Source of the DNA: Eudorina sp. 2006-703-Eu-15
Taxonomy: Eukaryota; Chlorophyta; Chlorophyceae; Chlamydomonadales; Volvocaceae
Direction of reading: 5' to 3'
DNA: 64,000 nt
NCBI GenBank assembly: GCA_003117195.1
Contig: BDSI01000030.1
Span: 1,045,211-1,109,210 of the forward strand
Made by a program: the position numbers and the translations under genes
Shown here: piece after piece, positions 57,571 through 64,000 of the stretch
How the letters are laid out: every line of letters starts with the position of its first letter
Position numbering within the stretch: position 1 is the first letter of the stretch
Notes under the pieces: generated by a model
Database searches by the model: none
Seen by the model: only the letters and a program-made list of their open reading frames with translations
What the model was told of the DNA's origin: nothing

Positions 57571-60524
57571 GTGTCCCGGGCACAACAGTGCGCTTGCGAC
57601 CATGAAGCTTTTCTTCACGACGACACGCACCTAGTTACCCAACCTCGTGTTGATATGGGCAATCAACGCCAACCAGCGCTCGACCCCGTAAATGAAGACA
57701 ACGAGGACAGCAGCTCTGACGAGGAGGACTGCATCAGCATCTCGGACCTTGGAACAGTGGGCCTTAGGGCGAGCTTTGACCAAGAGCGCTACCGGGTAAG
57801 CCAGCAGCGAAGGATGTGCGCCGCGCATTGTGCCATACGCCCAACAGACCGCATCAAGCGCGCAGCTCGCGCACCGTCTGGGTCAGGTGGCTGAAGGATT
57901 TGTCACGCTCGGCAGAAGCGAATCCAATTTGGCTGTGTCCTGTGCTACGTGTAGGTGAGGACAGGCTGCGCCGAAAGGCCCAGCCCACAAGGCACCAGGT
58001 CAGGTACCGGACCTGGCAGCTCTCTGCATGCCGCGCAACGGGCCCAGGCCGGAAGCGCTGCCGGAGCAGCGCTGTCGCCACTTGGTGGGACAGGCGCAGC
58101 ACCAGCAGCAACAGCAACGGCTGGCCCTCTCCCGGTACCGACATTTAACAGCCCAGCACTGCGTGTCGGCAAGCAAGTGTACCACCGGAGCAGGAGCGCA
58201 GGCGCAGCGCCAGGAACCATAGTACGGGGCTGGAGTTTGCCTTCTGCGTCTTCCACACGTGTCAAGCGGTGGACAGGGTCCTGAAGGCGGCTCCCATCAG
58301 CAAGGCAACCCGCGCGGAAGTGCTCGACGCTCTGCGCCCGTTGGTCTTTGCGCGGACGTACTCTGCCTTTGCCCGGGCCGAGGCGGACTTTTTGGACCTG
58401 TAGTGCGTCAAGTCCGTCCCGGGGTTCGTCGCCTACTACCAGCAGAACTGGGGAGGGCGTCAGGCGAACAGGTATGTTACCGGCTAAGATGGGCTGTGCG
58501 GGGTGGCTTCGTGAGTTGACAGGGGACCCGTCCACCGTGGTGTAAGGCCGCACAGCAAGAGTATAAGCTCTCGTCTTCCTTATTTCCCATCCACAGGTGG
58601 GCGACCTTCGGCCGACAGCTGGACATGACCACGACCAACCACCTAGAGCGCTTCTGGCAAACGCTCAAGCACAGCTTCCTGAACCACCGCACCAAGTCGT
58701 CACTATCGGAGCTCGTCCGTGTCGTCGTGACCCAGGTAAGAGCAGCACGGGGTACTTTTCCTATTAGCTACTTCTCTGTGTTCAACGGTGCAGTGCCAAG
58801 CCCAAAGTAGGCCTAAGGCACCATACCCTTTACCCCGACCCTTCCCTGTCGCGTATCCTTTCCTTTTGCAGGTGATGCCACAGCAAATCCGCGACGCGTC
58901 GCTGCGACGCCACCAGCTGCGCACGTCCAACCAGGCGCGCAGGGTCTTGATCCACCAGCACAAGGTGACGTCGCTGGTGCAGAGCGCGCAGCAGTCCATG
59001 CAGTGCTGCGTTCCCGCGCTGGGCCTGGTGCTGGTGCGGAGCATGGACAGTGTTGAGAACGGCTCCAATGGCGGTGTGGCGGGTGGCAGCCAGGACTACG
59101 ACTCCGATGATGCCCGTGAGGAACAGCAGCGGCAGCAACAGCGACCTACGGAGTACCACGTGTGCCTTGCCGATGCGACGTGCTCCTGTCCCTCGGCCAG
59201 GTATGCGCGTGTCTGCAAGCACCTGGAGGCCGTTGCGGAGGCCACGTACAGTGCAGTCTCGGCCGCCGAAGCCAGTGGACGTGACGACGCGGCCGGGGGT
59301 GCTGCCGCAGCCGTCGCAAGGGTTCAGGTGACGTTCCGCCTCCTGACTGCCGGCGCGGAGGTGCTGTTGACGCACGACAAGCTGCGGCGCCGGGAGTCAC
59401 CGGGTGGAGGGGCGGGCAGTGATGTCTACCCGGTCCATCAGTACCCGGACATGGCCGCGCTGTTGGGACCGGCTCCGGCCCCTGGTCAGCCGGGCCGTTT
59501 GCTGCCACACGCGCCCGTGGTCACGCTGGGCCCGGAGGTCCACTGCTCCTGCAGCGCCTTCCACTGCCACGGGCTGTGCCCTCACAGCGTCGTGTCAACA
59601 ATACCCCTGCCGCTCTCCCCAGACCTGCGGGCGAACGGGGCGTTACAGCAGGCCATCTCGCTGGCGGCTGTCGCCCAAGCCAGCCGCAGCGGACAGGAGC
59701 GCCTGGCGCAATCGCTTGCGAAGCCCCTGCCACCGGCACCGGACCCGGTCACAGAGGAGTTGGCGGAGCGTGTAGGCAAACAAACGCTGTCACGGCTGAA
59801 GGAGCTGGAGGGCCGGGCGTCCGAGTTCGAGCATCCGGTGATGTGGGGCAGCACCGCGCCCCCTCAGTATGTGGCGCGGGCTGCCGACGGGCGTGGCGCG
59901 GTGGTGCAGGCTGCCATCCACCCGACAGAAGTCAAAGAGCGCTTCGGCCGCATGGTGGATGGCATGACGGAGGAGCAGCTGCGGCACGCGGTGTCTCAGT
60001 TGACAGGGGCAGCGGCGGAACCATCTGCAGCAGCCGCGTGTGCATTGACGCCACAGAGTGCAAAGCCGTCGGGGGCTGGCGTGCCACGTGGCAGCGGCGA
60101 CGCCGGTGTAAGGTCGCCGCAAGAAGCGGGCGGTCTGGTGCCAGGCTCGGCGGGAGCGTCAGCGCGCGGTAACCGGCAGGATTCGCACAACAAGCTCCGG
60201 CCGCTGTTCCCCGGGCGCAAGCGAAAGCGTGCAGCCGTGGGAGTCGTGGCGGATGGCAGCGCTGGTAGTGGCGCCTTCGCGGATCAGTACGGACCGGGGC
60301 CGCCAAATGAAGAGGGCGCCGCCGTGGATGGCGGCGTCGCTGGCGGTGCCCACGCGGCGCGGGAGGGGTTGGGACACGCGGAGGTGGCGGGAACGGGGGC
60401 GGGGATGGCCGGGGACGGTCCGAAGCTGTTGCGGGTAAGCGGGCACGGGAGGCCCACGAAACCCAGAGAGGGATTGGGTGGCAAGACCAGGCGGCGGAGG
60501 GGGAAGAAGGTTTCCGCCGACTAG
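57571..60524 (+). pseudogene. MULE transposase-like gene with two SWIM-type zinc motifs, one in-frame stop
   Basis: Supported exons are about 58150-58471, 58597-58735 and 58872-60524, joined in phase. A 5' exon near 57571-57795 (acidic, EDNEDSSSDEED, donor GTAAGC) is likely, but its connection is unresolved. The core reads FAFCVFHTCQAVDRVL, then MTTTNHLERFWQTLKHSFL, typical of MULE and SWIM-type transposases. A SWIM finger CSCPSARYARVCKH follows and a second C-x-C...C-x-H cluster CSCSAFHCHGLCPH. The C-terminus is basic (GRKRKRA, KTRRRRGKKVSAD) and probably nuclear-directing. TAG at 58401-58403 interrupts the frame between ADFLDL and CVKSVPGF; this copy is therefore probably inactive unless the stop is suppressed. 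Confidence 0.75.
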
Positions 60525-61108
60525 CGCCTTGTGGAGTGCGCGGAATTGTACATACGCCAAGTACATAGTGTTGTACGGTATACGACACGAGACAGCTTGC
60601 GCGGCTGTGTAGGGCGAGCAGGGGCTGTACGGTGTTCGACACGAGACAGCTTGTGCGGATATGAATACGGATATGGGACCGGCAGGAGATTGTAATCGCC
60701 AATTGCTCTACACAGTTGTCTGATACGGACACGTCACAGGCATCAGACACGTTCCAACTCGCACAGTGCATGCCTCGCCGGCATTTGTCTGCTACGGACA
60801 CGTCAAAGGCATCAGACATACTCAACCTCGGTTCGTCCGTGCAACAATGATCCCGATCGTCACAAGGCTTGATGTGTGACGGACCCCGCTGTTGCCCTTG
60901 ACCAGACCAATGTGCACTGGGCATATTTCAGCCCACGTCCTGATGTGCTTTTGAATGTCTCCTCGCCATACTAGCTATTCAGCACAGAAAACATAAGGGC
61001 GGTGTGGTTCTTGGTGGATTACAAGACTGCTGCTGGGGAAACGTCGAAGTTGAGAGGTGTGAGGTATCATTTCTGGTCGCAATGGATATCGCTTCTTTAA
61101 AAGCCGTC

Positions 61109-61362
61109 AAGAAACGTATAGCTATAAGCGGAAATGCAACGGACGCTGCCTGGCAAGGAGCTTATGTGAACCGGTCTTGCATGACAAACGCGAGTTTGGA
61201 GATGTCAAGTTTCTCCCTGCCTCTTTATTGCAACGAACAGTGCTATCAAAACTATAACACGTAGACACGTTGCCGTTGCGTGAACCGCACTGGCAACGAA
61301 GCATGTTTCACCGCTCCAGGGCGGCGTCTCATATTGGCCGGGTGTCCGCGCGGGCGTGCAGC
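61109..61362 (-). repeat. MULE right terminal inverted repeat
   Basis: Inverted copy of 57265-57513. The outermost 12-20 bases differ by small indels between the two ends. Confidence 0.9.
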
Positions 61363-61371
61363 TAATAGTGA

Positions 61372-61807
61372 CGAACACATTGGATAACCCCGCGGTAACA
61401 ACATGACAGAATGGATCTTCAAAGATGGACTTTACTGCAGTTTGATCAAGGCAACTCAAGGAAGAGCTCTGACTTTTGGATGACATGTGAATAACGACAT
61501 GTTGTACAGTACGTTAGTACAATGTCGGGAAACTACATTATGACCATTGGTATAATTGGATCTAAGCCAGCCCTCTTCTGGGTCCTAAAGGTCGTGCATT
61601 TAAGTTACCTAGCCCTGTATGTTAAGAGAAGCTTGAGAGCTCCAGGATAAATTGCTTGTGACATGTAAGCCCTGCAATCCATTACTGATATTGTGAATTA
61701 CAGAATAGGTCCGCCAATTCCAATGTATCATTGTATGTCGCGTGAAAGGTCCTGACCCATCAGGTCCTTGCCAACAAGTTTATAGATCACTGCCTGATAA
61801 ACCAGAC
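61372..61807. promoter_or_regulatory. Upstream region of VPS51
   Basis: 436 bases between the MULE target duplication and the VPS51 start. It is AT-richer than the gene and probably contains its promoter and 5' UTR; the transposon therefore lies within promoter distance. Confidence 0.4.
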
Positions 61808-64000
61808 ATGGAGGGCAGTGAAGATTATGCGAAGCGTTCGGAGCGTGTGAAGGCCTTGCTCTCGAGCTATTATGGAGAGTCTGGACCTGGCACAGCGCCC
61901 CAGCCCAGTGCTCCGTCGCAGTCAGGGGCAACCGCGGCGAGGGGCCCAGTCGCACCACATCTTGGGGGCATTGCCGCCATTGACACTCCAACGTTCAACG
62001 CCGATCAGCACACGTCGGACATCCTGCGCATTTTCTCGCTTGAAAAGTTGATGGTTGAGCACAGGAATATGGCCAGGGAGATAAAGAACATTGACTCGGA
62101 TATGCAGCAACTGGTTTATGAAAACTATAACAAGTTCATCACCGCCACGGACACCATCCGCACAATGAAATCGAGTATCGACGCCATGGAGAGCGACATG
62201 AGCAGACTGCAGCAGACTGCCAGTAAGATGGGAACATTGCGTGGCTGTGGGACAGGGCTTTGCACGGCATGACAGGCCGGCGTACTGCAACCAGATGCCG
62301 TACCGTGTGGCTTCGGCTGAACCAGGCCACTTCCACGGTTGCATGTTGGTCTTCATTTACTACTGACCGAATGTCCAGGAAGCCTCTTGAACTGTTGGTG
62401 GGGTACCCGATGTATCTCTGGTGCCTCGCCTCGTCAGTTACCACCGTCACCGCCCTGCAGGCGTCGTGGCGGAGAAATCATTATCCGTCAGCAACAAATT
62501 GCAGCAGCGCCGCGAAAGCATGGAGCAGCTGTACAAGGTGCAGCGGTTATTGCGCAAGCTCCAGGTGCGGGGTTCCATGGAGCTGGGCACATGGGCACTG
62601 CGGCCGCTGCCGGACAAGCGCCCGGCAGCCCGGCGCTTGTCCGGCGCGGACCGGCTGCTCACTCACCGAGCATGCATAGGATGGATTTACCTGGATTAAA
62701 CGGGCCTGGGTGATTGGAACGGACCTGGTGGGTGCTTTCAATATATGCCGATGTGCTGCGCTGCGCGGCGGGGTCCCTCTGATGTGCTGCGCGGCGGGGT
62801 CCTCAAGCTGGAACCGTGTCCCACCGTCACGGCACCACTCGCCTGAATGGTCGCCCGCATGACTTGCCTCGTTTCGCTCTGCCCGCCACGTAGACTGTGT
62901 TCGACCTGCCCCGCAAAATGCGAGCGGCGTTGGAGGAGGACGCGCTGGACACGGCCGTTGGCCTGTACGCCGAGGCGCAGCCGCTGTTGCACAAGTACGG
63001 TGGCAGAGGAACGTTCAAAGTCATCGCGCTGGAGAGCGATTTCGTGGCTCAGGAGATTTCACAGGTAGGTGGCTTGGGACTAGGACACAGCAGCCCCCGG
63101 GCCGTCGTGGCCGCAGGAAGTCAGGCTGAGATGCAGAGTGTGGTCTTCGTTGCGCGCGATTCCTGACGGACCTTGAGCTTTGTCCCGAATACTGCAACGG
63201 GGATGTGATGGGCTGAGCAGCATTTGACCGCCGAGGAAGGAAAGGTGGTCGCGCCGGGCACGCCATTGATCGTAGGGACGAGCAGCGGCGAGGGGCTGCA
63301 GCAGCTAGTTAGCAGTCATGGGCCAGGCCGACAGCGGGCGAAGCAACTGATTCGCCGCAAGCCGCTTGCCCTATTTTCGCCCGCAGCTTCTCAAGAAGCG
63401 GCTCATGGAGCGCAAGGATGATGCCGAGCAGTGCGTGCTGCTGCTCCGCAAGCTGGGCGAGCCCGACGACACGCTGCAGGTACGTGACCGTGGACAAAAG
63501 TGCGACCCACGGATCATTCCGACTTATAATATCCGCGCGTGCTCTGGTTTTTCAACGGTTACCACCTACTGGTGTTTCGGAGCATGTCAACAATGCTGTC
63601 TTCTAAGGTAATGATACATACCGCCGGCTGGTTGTGCATACCTTACGACCGCAGGACAAGTATCTGTCCGGGCGTGTGGCCCGCATCAAGCGGGTGCTGG
63701 CGGAGGCGGCAATCGTGGCGGACGCCATGGCGGCGTCGATGGCGGCGACTGCCGGCGGCCAGGCGCAGCTCTTGCAGCCGCCACCGAAAGCACAGGTGAG
63801 TCACACAGCCGCAACGCTTCGGTTGCGCGTCGTTTGGTGCGTCAGGCCTATAAACACGTTGCCCCTGTAAAATTGATCCGCAACACACGATTAAGAGTGT
63901 ATCCTCATGTTTTCGAGACTGAGCTTTGGTGAATAAGCAACACGTTGCTTTTCTCCCGTCCCGCTACCAGCTGGCGGCGCCCGAGTCTTGGGGTTGGACG
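61808..64000 (+). CDS. VPS51: VPS51 homolog, GARP/EARP tethering complex subunit, N-terminal part
   Basis: Exons 61808-62222, 62461-62564, 62894-63064, 63387-63479, 63655-63795 and 63971 to the window end; phases agree (318 codons so far, the family being about 780 residues). The N-terminus contains RVKALLSSYYG, the syntaxin-binding-type motif that precedes the conserved core. The core itself is very clear: IDSDMQQLVYENYNKFITATDTIRTMK (family consensus LDSDMQTLVYENYNKF), followed by coiled-coil SVSNKLQQRRESMEQLYKVQ, TVFDLPRKMRAAL and AQPLLHKYGG. VPS51 helps the GARP complex tether endosome-derived vesicles at the trans-Golgi network. The start ATG at 61808 fits; an upstream in-frame region lacks ATG. 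Confidence 0.92.

Larger units (their letters stand above)
57265..61362. mobile_element. Mutator-like (MULE) DNA transposon, complete ends
   Basis: The 4098-bp element is bounded by long terminal inverted repeats (57265-57513 and 61109-61362) and flanked by the 9-bp direct repeat TAATAGTGA at 57256-57264 and 61363-61371. Long inverted termini, a 9-bp target duplication and an internal SWIM-zinc-finger transposase-like gene are together diagnostic of the Mutator superfamily. Confidence 0.85.

Overview
The window looks like nuclear DNA of a volvocine green alga (the Chlamydomonas/Gonium/Volvox group). Genes are GC-rich and cut into many short exons with GTGAGT/GTGGGT-like donors. There are Ser-Pro-Pro (hydroxyproline-rich) coding repeats, TGTAA motifs downstream of several stop codons, abundant minisatellites in introns, and eukaryotic housekeeping genes (eL39, V-ATPase D, VPS51) beside plastid-type genes (NFU, a transit-peptide protein). 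A short CCCTAAA tract matches the plant-type telomere repeat. The species cannot be named from sequence alone. All CDS spans below are genomic spans; my exon model is given in each evidence text and was checked by reading frame, splice dinucleotides and intron phase.

Layout: 1-1849 (-) is the 5' part of a large low-complexity protein. 2544-7450 (+) is a predicted plastid membrane protein. 7451-11458 is repeat-rich. 11459-13271 (+) is an ankyrin-repeat protein with an F-box-like start and C-terminal membrane segments. 13272-15865 is repeat-rich. 15866-16021 (+) is ribosomal protein eL39. 18330-23794 (-) is a ten-exon predicted plastid protein, sharing a 303-bp divergent promoter with 24098-25137 (+), a chloroplast NFU iron-sulfur scaffold. 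25138-29816 is intergenic and holds a 315-bp near-perfect palindrome beside telomere-like repeats. 29817-31304 (-) is V-ATPase subunit D. 32752-37618 (-) is a mitochondrial-carrier protein of the BTL3 adenine-nucleotide type. 37619-40799 holds a 390-bp tandem repeat array. 40800-52083 (+) is a 12-exon gene for a very large REJ-type membrane protein with a hydroxyproline-rich stalk. 53755-56375 is a 5'-truncated LINE. 57265-61362 is a Mutator-like DNA transposon with 249-bp inverted termini and a 9-bp target duplication. 61808-64000 (+) is the 5' part of VPS51.

The genes do not form a pathway. The most unusual content is the REJ/hydroxyproline-rich protein (a candidate extracellular-matrix or cell-recognition receptor), the palindrome with telomeric sequence, the LINE tail shared with a tandem array, and the intact-ended MULE just upstream of VPS51.
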